Below, piece after piece: positions 21,000 to 30,115 of a stretch of 44,415 nt of DNA. The DNA comes from Clostridiales bacterium (lineage in GTDB: Bacteria; Bacillota; Clostridia; Christensenellales; Aristaeellaceae): assembly GCA_012729115.1 (NCBI GenBank), contig JAAYDR010000019.1, forward strand, positions 1 through 44,415, written 5' to 3'. Position 1 is the first letter of the stretch, and each line of letters begins with the position of its first letter. Under the pieces are notes generated by a model. That model was given only the letters and a program-made list of their open reading frames with translations. It was not told the DNA's origin and did not search any database. Made by a program: the position numbers and the translations under genes.

Positions 21000-22610
21000 T
21001 TACTTGCCGTAATACTTCTCAAAGGCCGCTGCCCGTTCGTCAATGATGGCCTGCCCACCGGAAGCCATGTAGTCCTCCATGCCGGCATCCCAGACGGCGT
21101 CAAACTGATCCACCGGGGCTGTAACCGCCTGGGCAAAGAGTGCATCCCGTTTCTCTTTCAGCGGAGTGGCCATACCCTCTTCCGACTTGATCTCGCCGCA
21201 GTTGAAGTGCGGGACGATGTACCCGTCATGTACGGAGACTGCAAAAGCCTTTTCTATAAACCTGGGCTCTACGCCGCCGTAGCCCAAAGCGATTGATTTG
21301 GCTGTTGCCTCCGGGTTTCCTGCATCCCGACCGTTAATTGTGATGGTATAGTCGATGTTCGCCGACGAGTTCATGATTTTCTCTCCGGTAACGGAAAGCG
21401 TCTTGTACACGCCGTCCGCAGTAATCTCGTGGGTTACGCCCTCTTCGCCGAACTGAAGGAAGAACCGGTTCTCGAACTTGGAGATCCAGTCAATGTACAG
21501 CATCGATGCCAGTGGTTCATCGTTGGTGGCGGGGAGGAAAACCTTGCGGTCTATGGGGTTGCTCAGGAATTTTCTGTGCTCACCCGCGTCATTCTGGAAA
21601 GGCTCCACCGCGATAAAGGCAGCTTGCGGACCGATACCGGTCTGCAGATTATAATGGATTCCTTCCTCACCGTCGCGGTAGGGGTAATCCCAGTTGTGGA
21701 TAAACGCGCCCACGAAGCCACTCTTGATGAGGTTGTCTTCTGTCTTGTCACCGGCGCCATACAAAGCAAAGTCGTTCCACATGAGGCCAGCGTTGTACCA
21801 TTCGTTCAGTTTGCGCACGCCTTCCTTGTAGCCCTGGTAGAGCAAGTGCCTGTCGTCAAAGTCGTGGATGTAAAACTCCTTGTCCGTCAGGTTGCTGGGT
21901 ACGAAGGAGGTAAGAAGGTGGTCCGCGCGCCAGCCAACGTCAAAGCTGGTGGAGAAGGGAATCATTTGGGAGGCGTTCTCACCCAGCAGCAGTTCGGCAT
22001 TATCCATGAAAGCTTTGAGCGTCGCCTCAAACTCCGCCAGGGTGGTAGGCTCTGCAAGACCCAGGGTCGTGAGCCAATCCTCCCGTACAAACGTGTTGAT
22101 GCGTTGGTTGTTGTTCAGGCGAGCCTCAATCGCCCATACTGTACCTTTTTCAGGATCCCTGTTCCAGTATAGGTTGGTCTCACCCAGCAAGCCCCAGAGG
22201 TTGGGCAGAAGATTCTTGTGCTCCTCCAGCAGCGGGGCCAGGTCGATAACACCTCCCATATTGGCATAGGACAGGATGGCCGGATAGTTGTAGGTAACAC
22301 AGATATCGGGTGCGGTGCTGGAGGCAAGCAGGTTGTTGATGTCTACATCTTCCGTCCAGCGGCCCACAGGCACAAAGGTTACGGCTACGTTATGGTCGCG
22401 CAACATCCCCTCCTTGATGAAGTTGGTGTAGAAGTTGTCCTCCGGAGTGGAACCGCCGTCATTGGCACGATCGTAGACCTCAACGGTGATCTGGCGGGTA
22501 GTTACAAACCGTCCATCCACAATCTCCGGGCTTTCCGCGGCAGCACCGGACAGAGTCAACAGTCCAAACAGCATAACGGTCACGAGCAGGGTAGAAAGTA
22601 CCTTTTTCAT
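21000..22610 (-). CDS. Extracellular oligosaccharide-binding protein (YtcQ/LplA-like)
   Basis: This 536-residue protein has a Sec signal peptide (Lys-Lys start, hydrophobic core, then SGAAA-ES cut site) and the long form typical of YtcQ/LplA-type binding proteins of LplB/YtcP importers. The LAxLLEEHKNLLPNLW region and Trp/Tyr-rich middle fit a large oligosaccharide ligand. Together with GH67 next door it most likely binds aldotri- or aldotetraouronates, as in the Paenibacillus aldouronate cluster. No lipobox Cys follows the signal core, which is unusual for a monoderm. Starts with a good site 62 bases after the permease gene. Confidence 0.88.
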   Translation of the reverse strand: MKKVLSTLLVTVMLFGLLTLSGAAAESPEIVDGRFVTTRQITVEVYDRANDGGSTPEDNFYTNFIKEGMLRDHNVAVTFVPVGRWTEDVDINNLLASSTAPDICVTYNYPAILSYANMGGVIDLAPLLEEHKNLLPNLWGLLGETNLYWNRDPEKGTVWAIEARLNNNQRINTFVREDWLTTLGLAEPTTLAEFEATLKAFMDNAELLLGENASQMIPFSTSFDVGWRADHLLTSFVPSNLTDKEFYIHDFDDRHLLYQGYKEGVRKLNEWYNAGLMWNDFALYGAGDKTEDNLIKSGFVGAFIHNWDYPYRDGEEGIHYNLQTGIGPQAAFIAVEPFQNDAGEHRKFLSNPIDRKVFLPATNDEPLASMLYIDWISKFENRFFLQFGEEGVTHEITADGVYKTLSVTGEKIMNSSANIDYTITINGRDAGNPEATAKSIALGYGGVEPRFIEKAFAVSVHDGYIVPHFNCGEIKSEEGMATPLKEKRDALFAQAVTAPVDQFDAVWDAGMEDYMASGGQAIIDERAAAFEKYYGK

Positions 22611-22672
22611 GAATGTCCCTCCTTGAAGTATTTACCTTAAACACTGCTCGGCTCGCGCTGTGTTGGGTATCT

Positions 22673-23575
22673 TTATTCCTTGATCGCACCAATGGTGACG
22701 CCTGCAATGAAGTATTTTTGAAGCCAGGGATAAATGAGCAGGATGGGTACCGTGGCGAACATGACGGTAGCAGCCTTGAGGGTTTCTGAAAGGCCTGGGG
22801 TGGAGTTGAATCCTTCCTGGGTTGCCACCTCAATACTGGTCATGGCGGTGAGGATGTAATATAGCAGCAACTGAATGGGGTAGTAAGTCCGGTTGTTCAT
22901 GAACAACAGCGCGTCCGAATAACCGTTCCAGCGGCCGACCGCATAGAAGAGCGAGAGGGTTGCCAGTACTGCGGTGGAAAGAGGCAAGTAAATGCTCACC
23001 AGAATGCGGATAGGGTTTGCTCCGTCGATCTCGGCGGATTCCCGAAGGCTGTCCGGAATGCCATAAAAGAAGCTGCGCATCACGATCATGTTAAACACGC
23101 TCAGGCAGTTGGGGATGATAAGAACCAGCGGTTTATCCAGCAGATTCAGGTCCTTGTACAGGAGAAAATTGGGGATGGTTCCCGCGCTGAAGTACATGGT
23201 AAGAATGATCAGGGTGTTGAAGAATTTGCGCCCCTTGAGATGATCGTAGATGAGCGGGTATGCGCACAGCACGGTCATCGCCATGGAAACAATAGTGCAT
23301 ATCACCGTCAGGATGGCGCTCCATCCCAATGCCCAGGTATACTTGGGGTCCTTGAGCACTGTTTGGTAAGCGCTGAGATTTAAGCCCACGGGCCAGAGCA
23401 CCACCTCGTTGCGCATCAGCGCTGTTGGGGAGGAAAGGGAACGGGCTAGGAGATTGAGCATCGGTAACAGACAGATTAATATCAGTAAAACGCAGATGAA
23501 CACCACGATCCAATCGCCAATTTTGGTGGATTTGGAACGCACCATGCCACTGGAGCCACTCTTTGCGTTTTGCAT
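22673..23575 (-). CDS. ABC sugar permease, YtcP/LplC type
   Basis: This 300-residue protein has six membrane helices and the cytoplasmic EAA loop (ESAEIDGANPIRILVSIYLPLS) that docks the ATPase. The C-terminus ends KYFIAGVTIGAIKE, typical of YtcP. ATG 23575 is chosen because GGGAGG lies just upstream; the longer frame overlaps the preceding permease. Partner of the LplB-like protein upstream and the binding protein downstream. No ATPase gene is nearby. Confidence 0.92.
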   Translation of the reverse strand: MQNAKSGSSGMVRSKSTKIGDWIVVFICVLLILICLLPMLNLLARSLSSPTALMRNEVVLWPVGLNLSAYQTVLKDPKYTWALGWSAILTVICTIVSMAMTVLCAYPLIYDHLKGRKFFNTLIILTMYFSAGTIPNFLLYKDLNLLDKPLVLIIPNCLSVFNMIVMRSFFYGIPDSLRESAEIDGANPIRILVSIYLPLSTAVLATLSLFYAVGRWNGYSDALLFMNNRTYYPIQLLLYYILTAMTSIEVATQEGFNSTPGLSETLKAATVMFATVPILLIYPWLQKYFIAGVTIGAIKE

Positions 23576-23592
23576 ATCCCTTCCTCCTTCCC

Positions 23593-24543
23593 TTACCAAA
23601 TGCCGCGTTCTCCAAAGCGTCTGGCCAGTGCGTTGGCACCAAGCAGGAAAAAGACACATACCACTGACTGCAGCAGGCCTACCGCCGCGGCCAAAGAAAA
23701 TTGCAATCCTTTAATACCGTTGGTGTATACGAAAATGGAGATAACATTGGATGCGCTTTTCACCAGGTTGTTGCTTAAAGCAAAGGGGCGGTCAAAATCA
23801 CTTCCCAGGATGCGTCCCAAGCTCAGAATCAGCAGGGTCACAATGGTTGGGCGCAGACCTGGAAGCGTAACGTGCCAGGTTTTTCGCAGGCGGCTTGCAC
23901 CATCAACGGCTGCGGCCTCATACAGTTCCGGATTGATACCGGTCAGTGCAGCCATATAGATAATGGCGTTCCAGCCCACGCTTTGCCATATCCCCAGAAA
24001 CACATAGGTCCAAATCCAGTGCCCGGGGTTATTGAGAAAGGGGATGGAGGAGTAGCCCATACGGTTGATCAGAATGTTGACCAGGCCGGTACTGGGCGCA
24101 AAAAGTTGCAACGCCATGCCATAGATGATGACCCAGGAAAGAAAATGCGGCATGTAGACAATCGTCTGGGTGAAGCGTTTGAAACGCTTGAAGGTGAGTT
24201 CATTGAGCACAAGCGCCAGGATGATGGGCGCTGGGAATCCTACGACCAAATCCAGCAGGTTCAGAGTGACGGTATTGCGGACCGCATATAGAAAATCACG
24301 GTTGGCATAGGCCCTGATGAAGTTTGCAAAGGGGGTTCCATCCGCCCAGGGTACCTCCCAAATGTTTTGAATGATGTTGTTTTTCTTGAAAGCGATTTGG
24401 AGGTAGGTCATGGGTATATATCGGAAGATCAGAAAAAATGCGATGGGAAGCACCAGTAGCAGATACAGCATCCAATACCGCTTAAAATAAGCCAATCTGC
24501 GCTGCCGTTTTATGTGGAGCGGTGTGTTAAACTTGGTATTCAT
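23593..24543 (-). CDS. ABC sugar permease, LplB type
   Basis: This 316-residue membrane protein has a basic N-terminus (HIKRQRRLAYFKRYWMLYLLL), six helices and an EAA loop (YEAAAVDGASRLRKTWHVTLPGLRP). It matches the LplB permease family of polysaccharide importers. It is the first gene of the minus-strand aldouronate operon, starting at ATG 24543 behind GGGAGG, and is followed 17 bases later by the YtcP-like gene. Confidence 0.92.
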   Translation of the reverse strand: MNTKFNTPLHIKRQRRLAYFKRYWMLYLLLVLPIAFFLIFRYIPMTYLQIAFKKNNIIQNIWEVPWADGTPFANFIRAYANRDFLYAVRNTVTLNLLDLVVGFPAPIILALVLNELTFKRFKRFTQTIVYMPHFLSWVIIYGMALQLFAPSTGLVNILINRMGYSSIPFLNNPGHWIWTYVFLGIWQSVGWNAIIYMAALTGINPELYEAAAVDGASRLRKTWHVTLPGLRPTIVTLLILSLGRILGSDFDRPFALSNNLVKSASNVISIFVYTNGIKGLQFSLAAAVGLLQSVVCVFFLLGANALARRFGERGIW

Positions 24544-24665
24544 GGCGACCTCCCTTTACCGGAAGATATGCAGGCAGGCCCGAACAGTTTTTTGATACCG
24601 GATTGTGCAGCCAACACAATTTTTACACAGGGGCATCTTGTATGAATCGATATGCACTATAATTC

Positions 24666-24683
24666 TATGATCAATTTATCATA
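24666..24683. promoter_or_regulatory. Inverted repeat in the divergent lplB/esterase intergenic region
   Basis: TATGAT and ATCATA (6-bp arms, 6-base spacer) lie in the 314-base gap between the divergent transporter operon and esterase. It may be an operator for the operon-encoded AraC protein or an AT-rich coincidence. Apart from this and the plus-strand promoter, nothing else was recognised in 24544-24857. Confidence 0.3.
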
Positions 24684-24756
24684 TTTGCCCGGATTCGTAC
24701 ATGAGTTTTTTTGTGTTTTTTTTGTTATATTCATCTGAGGAACATAGAATCTTCTA

Positions 24757-24785
24757 TTGTACTTTGAATTTGGCTGCGGCATAAT
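24757..24785 (+). promoter_or_regulatory. Putative promoter of the esterase gene
   Basis: TTGTAC (24757-24762) and CATAAT (24780-24785) are separated by 17 bases, 73 bases upstream of the esterase start on the plus strand. Confidence 0.6.
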
Positions 24786-24857
24786 GAGAATCAACCCAAA
24801 CAAGATACAAAGGGAAGGAAACCGCCGATAGGATGAGATAGATGAGGTGATTTCGAA

Positions 24858-26393
24858 ATGAGCATAACGCTTCCACGGCTGCTGTCCAGTGGCATGGTGC
24901 TTCAGCGCAATACCCGGAATGTCCTTTGGGGCACTGCGGATGAAACGGTCACAGTTGTGTTCAGGAATAAAACCTACACCACCGAGCCGGATGAGAATGG
25001 TGCCTGGTCACTGACCCTGTATGATCTTTCCCCCGGCGGTCCTGACACCATGCGCATCGGCAAGCAGCTCCTGACCGATGTATATGTGGGCGAGGTATGG
25101 CTTTGCGGCGGACAGTCGAACATGCAATTACCCATGCAACGGGTGAAATACATGTATCCAGAGGAGATGGATGCTGAAAATCCGTACATTCGCCAATTCA
25201 CCGTACCAGAGCGTTATCACTTTGGCGGACCGTTGACAGAGTTGGATGACGGGTGCTGGAGGGGGGTATCTCCCCAAACCATCCGGGATTTTTCTGCGGT
25301 AGGGTACTTTTTTGCCAAGCAGCTTTATGCAAAGTATCAGGTGCCTGTAGGTCTGATCCTCACAGCCATTGGTGGAACACCCCTGCATGCCTGGATGGGT
25401 ATGGATACCCTCTCCCCGGAGCTGTGTGCCCAGGCGGCTCTGTTTTCTGACAGTTCATCTGTGGCAAGGGTACTAAGGGAGAGTGCCGAAAAGCAGGATG
25501 CATTTTTCACCGAGGTGAACAGGAGCGACACTGGTCTTGCCGAGGGTTTTCATCAGCCGGGTTATATTGACAACGCATGGGAGGAACGGTCCTTGCTTGC
25601 ACCCTGGAACGGCACCGGTTCCGTGTGGTTGCGAAAATCCCTGGAGATTCCCCCCTGCCTTGTCGGCCGCTCTGCCAAGCTGTTTTTGGGTACGGTAAAA
25701 GACTGGGATATGGCGTTTGTAAACGGCGAGGTTGTGGGAAATACGCCATACCGCTATCCTCCCCGGGAATATGATATCCCTGCTCTTCCTGCAGGGCGCT
25801 GTGTCATTGCAATTCGCGTGATCTTCAAGGATGGCGGCGGCTTTACCCCCGGCAAGCAATACCTCCTGGCCACGGAGGCGGGATCGTTGGATCTTTCAAG
25901 CCTCTGGCGTTATCACCGGGGCGGCATGGCCCAGCCCCCCCAGCCCGAAGTCAACCTGATCTATCAACCTACAGGCTTATACAATGGTATGATCACGCCT
26001 CTCTCCCGCTTCGCGATCAAGGGTACGATCTGGTATCAGGGGGAGTCGAACGCTGAGCATCCCCAGAGATATGCGGATCAGTTTGAAGCTTTGGTTAGAC
26101 AATGGCGGACACTATGGGGATATTCGTTTCCCTTCCTGTTTACGGAACTGGCTTACTGGGGAGAAGGCCTCGATTGGGACGCGATGCGCAAAGAACAGCG
26201 CAAGTGCCTGAGGATACCGGGTACAGCCATGGCCGCGGCTGCCGATGTAGGGGAGTACAATGATCTGCACCCTCAGGGGAAACGTCCCGTTGGGGAGAGG
26301 CTGGCACGATGCGCCATGCGGCTTGCTTATGGAGAGACATTGCCACCCTCACCCTTTGAAGTCACTGGGGTTTGGGGAGGCTTTGGGCTGTAA
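24858..26393 (+). CDS. Sialate O-acetylesterase/acetyl-xylan esterase-like SGNH hydrolase
   Basis: This 511-residue protein matches the sialate O-acetylesterase (DUF303, SASA) family. The nucleophile Ser lies in CGGQSNMQLPM (about residues 90-100). Other blocks are a galactose-binding-like jelly-roll insertion (about 235-335), GTIWYQGESN (about 390), and the His of NDLHPQGK near residue 470, with Asp two residues before. No signal peptide, so it is cytoplasmic. It ends soon after the DLHP block, shorter than many relatives of 600 or more residues. Divergent from the aldouronate operon, it probably removes acetyl groups from imported xylan fragments rather than from sialic acid; that is inference from context. 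Confidence 0.85.
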   Translation: MSITLPRLLSSGMVLQRNTRNVLWGTADETVTVVFRNKTYTTEPDENGAWSLTLYDLSPGGPDTMRIGKQLLTDVYVGEVWLCGGQSNMQLPMQRVKYMYPEEMDAENPYIRQFTVPERYHFGGPLTELDDGCWRGVSPQTIRDFSAVGYFFAKQLYAKYQVPVGLILTAIGGTPLHAWMGMDTLSPELCAQAALFSDSSSVARVLRESAEKQDAFFTEVNRSDTGLAEGFHQPGYIDNAWEERSLLAPWNGTGSVWLRKSLEIPPCLVGRSAKLFLGTVKDWDMAFVNGEVVGNTPYRYPPREYDIPALPAGRCVIAIRVIFKDGGGFTPGKQYLLATEAGSLDLSSLWRYHRGGMAQPPQPEVNLIYQPTGLYNGMITPLSRFAIKGTIWYQGESNAEHPQRYADQFEALVRQWRTLWGYSFPFLFTELAYWGEGLDWDAMRKEQRKCLRIPGTAMAAAADVGEYNDLHPQGKRPVGERLARCAMRLAYGETLPPSPFEVTGVWGGFGL

Positions 26394-26427
26394 CGGTTCA
26401 TAAAAATCTGCCATTATCCCCCCGTTT

Positions 26428-27783
26428 TTACCGCATCCGATACAGGTCAAACTGCCGGCTGGCCTCCTGATACTGCTTTTCCTCGTCCACCGTAACCAAC
26501 CGTCCATTTTGCACCACAATTCTGCCTTGTACCACCGTGTAGTCAACGCTGCCGCTCCATCCCACCGTTCCCAGCAACGAGCGGGGATCCAGTTGAGCGC
26601 CAACCATTTCCAGGCGCCTGGGATCGATGATGAACAGATCCCCTGCCATGCCTACGGAAAGATGGCCTATATCATTGCGCCCCAGCACACGGGCGCTTCC
26701 CACCGTCGCTATCTTAAGAAGGTCATACCCTGTAGGAGCATCGGTGCTATCCTGCAAGCGATGCAGCAGATAAGCGGTACGCAATTCCTCCAGCAGGCTT
26801 GATCCGTCATTGCTGGCACTGCCATCCACCGCGAGCCCCACAGGAACATTCAGCTTCAGCATATCCGACACCCGGCACACCCCTGAGGACAGCTTCATGT
26901 TGGAGATGGGACAATGGGCGATGCCTGTGCCCGTCTGCGCCAGGTGGCGCAATTCTTCATCGTTGAAATGAATGCCGTGGGCATACCAGCAGTCCGGTCC
27001 CGTCCAGCCCAAGGTCTCCAGATAGGCCAGGGGGCGCATGTGAAAGCGCTCCAGGACGTATCTTTCCTCATCCTTCGTTTCACACAAATGGGTATGCATG
27101 CGAACCGATAGCGCCCGGGCCAGTTTGGCGGTCTCCCGCAGCAGCGTTTCGGACACGCTGAAAGGCGAGCAAGGCGCCAGCGCTACCATACGCATGGAGA
27201 AGCGGGAACTGTCGTGGTACTTTTCCACCGCTTGCTGGCAGTCGCGCAGGATCTCATCCACGGTTTGTACAACGCTGTCCGGTGGCAATCCGCCATCTTT
27301 TTGGCTTAAGTCCATGCTGCCGCGGGAGGCATACATGCGGATTCCCAAAGCCTCTGCCGCAGCAAATTGCGCCTGGAGAAGATCTTCCGCCCGTCCGCGG
27401 GGAAATACATAGTGGTGATCAAAACAGGTGGTGCAGCCGGTTTTGAGCAGCGCACCCATTCCCACCATCGAACTGTGGTATACCACATCAGCATCCAGGT
27501 ATTTCCAGATTTCATACAGCGTGCGAAGCCAGTCGAACAGTTCCATACGCTGTACCTGGGGCAGGTTGCGGCTGAAGGTCTGGTAGAGGTGATGGTGCGT
27601 ATTCACCAGGCCGGGATACACAAAGCAGCCCTCCGCATTGATGGTTTCCTTCGCTTGGCAATGGTCAGGCCCGATATATGTGATTTCTCCGTTCTCTATC
27701 AGCAGTCCGCAGTTTTCCAACACTTCATCCTTCGGATTGCAGGTGATGATGCTGGCTGCATTGCGAATCCATACGCTGGACAT
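26428..27783 (-). CDS. 8-oxoguanine deaminase-like amidohydrolase
   Basis: This 451-residue metal-dependent amidohydrolase begins with a strand-rich domain, then NTHHHLYQTFSRNLP (metal His-x-His), HTHLCETKDE, WYAHGIHF and AVDGSASNDG (catalytic Asp). The HHHLYQ...NLPxVQxxELFDWL pattern is what I associate with 8-oxoguanine deaminase; S-adenosylhomocysteine/hydroxyatrazine-type deaminases are alternatives. ATG 27783 follows AGGAGG; the longer frame reads through the neighbouring terminator. It is convergent with the esterase (34-base gap) and downstream of an AraC gene and terminator, so it is not obviously linked to sugars. Confidence 0.8.
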   Translation of the reverse strand: MSSVWIRNAASIITCNPKDEVLENCGLLIENGEITYIGPDHCQAKETINAEGCFVYPGLVNTHHHLYQTFSRNLPQVQRMELFDWLRTLYEIWKYLDADVVYHSSMVGMGALLKTGCTTCFDHHYVFPRGRAEDLLQAQFAAAEALGIRMYASRGSMDLSQKDGGLPPDSVVQTVDEILRDCQQAVEKYHDSSRFSMRMVALAPCSPFSVSETLLRETAKLARALSVRMHTHLCETKDEERYVLERFHMRPLAYLETLGWTGPDCWYAHGIHFNDEELRHLAQTGTGIAHCPISNMKLSSGVCRVSDMLKLNVPVGLAVDGSASNDGSSLLEELRTAYLLHRLQDSTDAPTGYDLLKIATVGSARVLGRNDIGHLSVGMAGDLFIIDPRRLEMVGAQLDPRSLLGTVGWSGSVDYTVVQGRIVVQNGRLVTVDEEKQYQEASRQFDLYRMR

Positions 27784-27814
27784 GGGATACCTCCTCATGC
27801 TTTTATAACTGTTA

Positions 27815-27840
27815 AACAAAAATCGGGTTTTCGCCCGATC
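27815..27840 (-). terminator. Rho-independent terminator after the AraC gene
   Basis: On the minus strand ATCGGG and CCCGAT form a 6-bp GC-rich stem around a CGAAAA loop (27822-27839), followed by TTTTTGTTT. It lies 80 bases after the AraC stop and just before the deaminase. Confidence 0.7.
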
Positions 27841-27917
27841 ATCATAACATACCTCATGTACGAAATACAAATGGACAGATGAACCGCACCATCCTGCAAG
27901 AAATGATGGGCCGCCCG

Positions 27918-29129
27918 TCACGCTTCTGCGCTGTCCTGTATGCCGCGATATGCCTGCGGTGTGATTCCAGTGTGCTTTTTAAACACCTGAATGAAATGGC
28001 TTTGGGAGCAAAATTGATAAAAACCGGCAATCTGTGAGATGGGATCATTGGTGTAGCGGATAAAGTGCTTGGCTTCCGCCACCCTGCGCTTTTGGATAAA
28101 GGAAGTGAGCACTTCGCCTGTATCCTGTTTGAACCGTTGTGACAAATAGGACGGATGAACGTACACGGCCTGCGCGATGGAAGCCAGTGTTATTTTGTCG
28201 GTCAGATGGTCGTCAATATACTGGATCGCCGCACGGGTTACCGGGCTGAGGCGGTGTTGCATACGCGCCTCCACCAATTCAATGAAAGAAAGCATCATCG
28301 GTTCTTCCAGCGCTGCCATAGAGCGCAGATCACTGGCTTCCTCCAGACTTTGGATACAGGCATCACTGAGCGCAAAGGCATCATCGGAGGGAGCCCCGCC
28401 TGCGATGGCAGCCCTTGTGAACAGCGCACAACTGCAGATCAAAGAGTTCTTAAGCGATCGAAGTGGATCCTGAGCCAGCGTGGCCCTAGGCAAAGCGTTG
28501 ATTTCTGCCATCACGCGCAATGCGTTTTTTCGATCTCCATTGGCGATGTGATGGGTAATCTCCTGCTCCAGATAGAATGGCGGATGACTAAAAAGCTGGA
28601 TTCGCTTCTTTGCGGCATTTTGAAAGCGGTGCTGTTCCTCAAGTGCTTGAGATGAGGTCATGCTGGCAAAAGGCATGGCTTGGGTTCCGGTGAACAGCAT
28701 GTCCAGCAATTGTCCTAAATAAAAGAAACGGGCTTCATCCATCACCGGTAATGAGCGGTAATAGCGCAGCAGAGGCTGATAGTCACCGGTCGATAAGCGG
28801 AGAGAACGGATAAGGTGATAAACATCCTTGCCATCCAGCGGCTCGCATAAAAATGCGCCCAAAAGCAGCACATGGCCCGCGCTCAGTTGTACATACAGAA
28901 ACTTCTCACCGTAAAGGCTCTCCAGGAACTGCGCCGAGTGCGTTTGCTCCTGGCCCGGTTTCAGGCTTTCCAGCGGTCCGGGTTTCCCCAGCAGACACGC
29001 GGCATACGTCAACTGCGCAGGCAAAGACAGCACGCACCGGTTCCCCTCATAGAGAGAAACCGGTAGCTGCAGTGCCACAGAAAGAGTCTGTACAATGGAT
29101 TCTTCAAGCAAACCGACATTTTTCACCAA
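27918..29129 (-). CDS. AraC-family regulator of the second sugar importer
   Basis: The C-terminal 100 residues hold the two helix-turn-helix motifs of AraC proteins (LASIAQAVYVHPSYLSQRFKQDTGE, then ISQIAGFYQFCSQSHFIQVFKKHTG). The N-terminal about 300 residues are of a long sensory type, not recognised in detail. No ATG gives a sensible start: the open frame runs back into the permease gene. A TTG at 29129 with AAGGAAG eight bases upstream gives a 403-residue protein beginning VKNVGLLEESIVQTLS, which looks natural. It is the last gene after the SBP-permease-permease operon and probably controls it. Confidence 0.8.
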   Translation of the reverse strand: MVKNVGLLEESIVQTLSVALQLPVSLYEGNRCVLSLPAQLTYAACLLGKPGPLESLKPGQEQTHSAQFLESLYGEKFLYVQLSAGHVLLLGAFLCEPLDGKDVYHLIRSLRLSTGDYQPLLRYYRSLPVMDEARFFYLGQLLDMLFTGTQAMPFASMTSSQALEEQHRFQNAAKKRIQLFSHPPFYLEQEITHHIANGDRKNALRVMAEINALPRATLAQDPLRSLKNSLICSCALFTRAAIAGGAPSDDAFALSDACIQSLEEASDLRSMAALEEPMMLSFIELVEARMQHRLSPVTRAAIQYIDDHLTDKITLASIAQAVYVHPSYLSQRFKQDTGEVLTSFIQKRRVAEAKHFIRYTNDPISQIAGFYQFCSQSHFIQVFKKHTGITPQAYRGIQDSAEA

Positions 29130-29215
29130 TGTGACAACTTCCTTACTGTATGTATCCCAAATAGAATACGCCGGAACCTGAACAACGTTTTCTACTGCTC
29201 TGCCATCAAGCAGGA

Positions 29216-30115
29216 TTACTTGATAGAACCCTCCACCATACCCTTGATGATGTATCTTTGCGCGAACAGAAACAAAATGATGATCGGCAGCATTGCCAGC
29301 AAGGCCGAGGTCAGGATGCGCTCCCATTGCTTCACGTAAGCGCCGGCAAAAGCGGATACCGCCAGGGGCAGCGTTTGCACATCGCCGTTGGGGCCCAATA
29401 CCAGCAGCGGCAGCAGATAATCGTTCCAGATCCATATACCATTGAGGATCATCACGGTGATGGCGGTGGGCTGCAGCAAAGGCAGCACAATACGGAAAAA
29501 TGTCCCCGCATGTGAGCAGCCGTCAATGTTCGCAGCCTCCTCCAGTTCCAGGGGCACGCCCTTGATGAACCCATGGAAGATGAATACGCTCAGCGATGCG
29601 CCAAAACCCAGATAACAAAACAGGATACCCGTATAGTTGCGCAGAAGCGGAATTCCTAAAAAGCCCCCCAGCATGCGCAGCCACTGTACCAAAGGAAACA
29701 TGACAACTTGGAAGGGAATGACCATTGCGGCTACAAAGGCCATAAAAACAGCCGTTGACCACCAGGTCTTGTTGCGCACCAGTATCCAAGCACCCATGGA
29801 TGAGAATAGAACGATGATCAACAGTGAAACCACGGTGATGATCACCGAATCGGAGAACGCGCTCCAAAAGGAGAAATTCGGGTTCTGAATCACATCAGTG
29901 ATGTTGGTAAACAACTGCGCCCAGTTTGCGGGTAGCGTAACGGGGCTGAGCATAATCTCCGAGCGTTCCTTGGCAGAGTTGATGACCACGAGCGCAAAGG
30001 GCAGCATGAACAGGATGAATAATACGAAACCGACGCTGGCCAATACCGTTTTGCTGGAGACGGAGGTTCCTTCCCTCAGCCGCTTGGCTTTGCGTAAGGA
30101 CGTTGCATGAATCAT
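29216..30115 (-). CDS. ABC sugar permease, MalG-like (CUT1)
   Basis: This 299-residue permease has six membrane helices and the EAA loop ELEEAANIDGCSHAGTFFRIVLPLLQP. It ends FAQRYIIKGMVEGSIK, the usual MalG-type tail. The start at 30115 overlaps the stop of the MalF-like gene by one base (TAATG), supported by GGAGG upstream. Second permease of a carbohydrate importer without its own ATPase. Confidence 0.93.
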   Translation of the reverse strand: MIHATSLRKAKRLREGTSVSSKTVLASVGFVLFILFMLPFALVVINSAKERSEIMLSPVTLPANWAQLFTNITDVIQNPNFSFWSAFSDSVIITVVSLLIIVLFSSMGAWILVRNKTWWSTAVFMAFVAAMVIPFQVVMFPLVQWLRMLGGFLGIPLLRNYTGILFCYLGFGASLSVFIFHGFIKGVPLELEEAANIDGCSHAGTFFRIVLPLLQPTAITVMILNGIWIWNDYLLPLLVLGPNGDVQTLPLAVSAFAGAYVKQWERILTSALLAMLPIIILFLFAQRYIIKGMVEGSIK

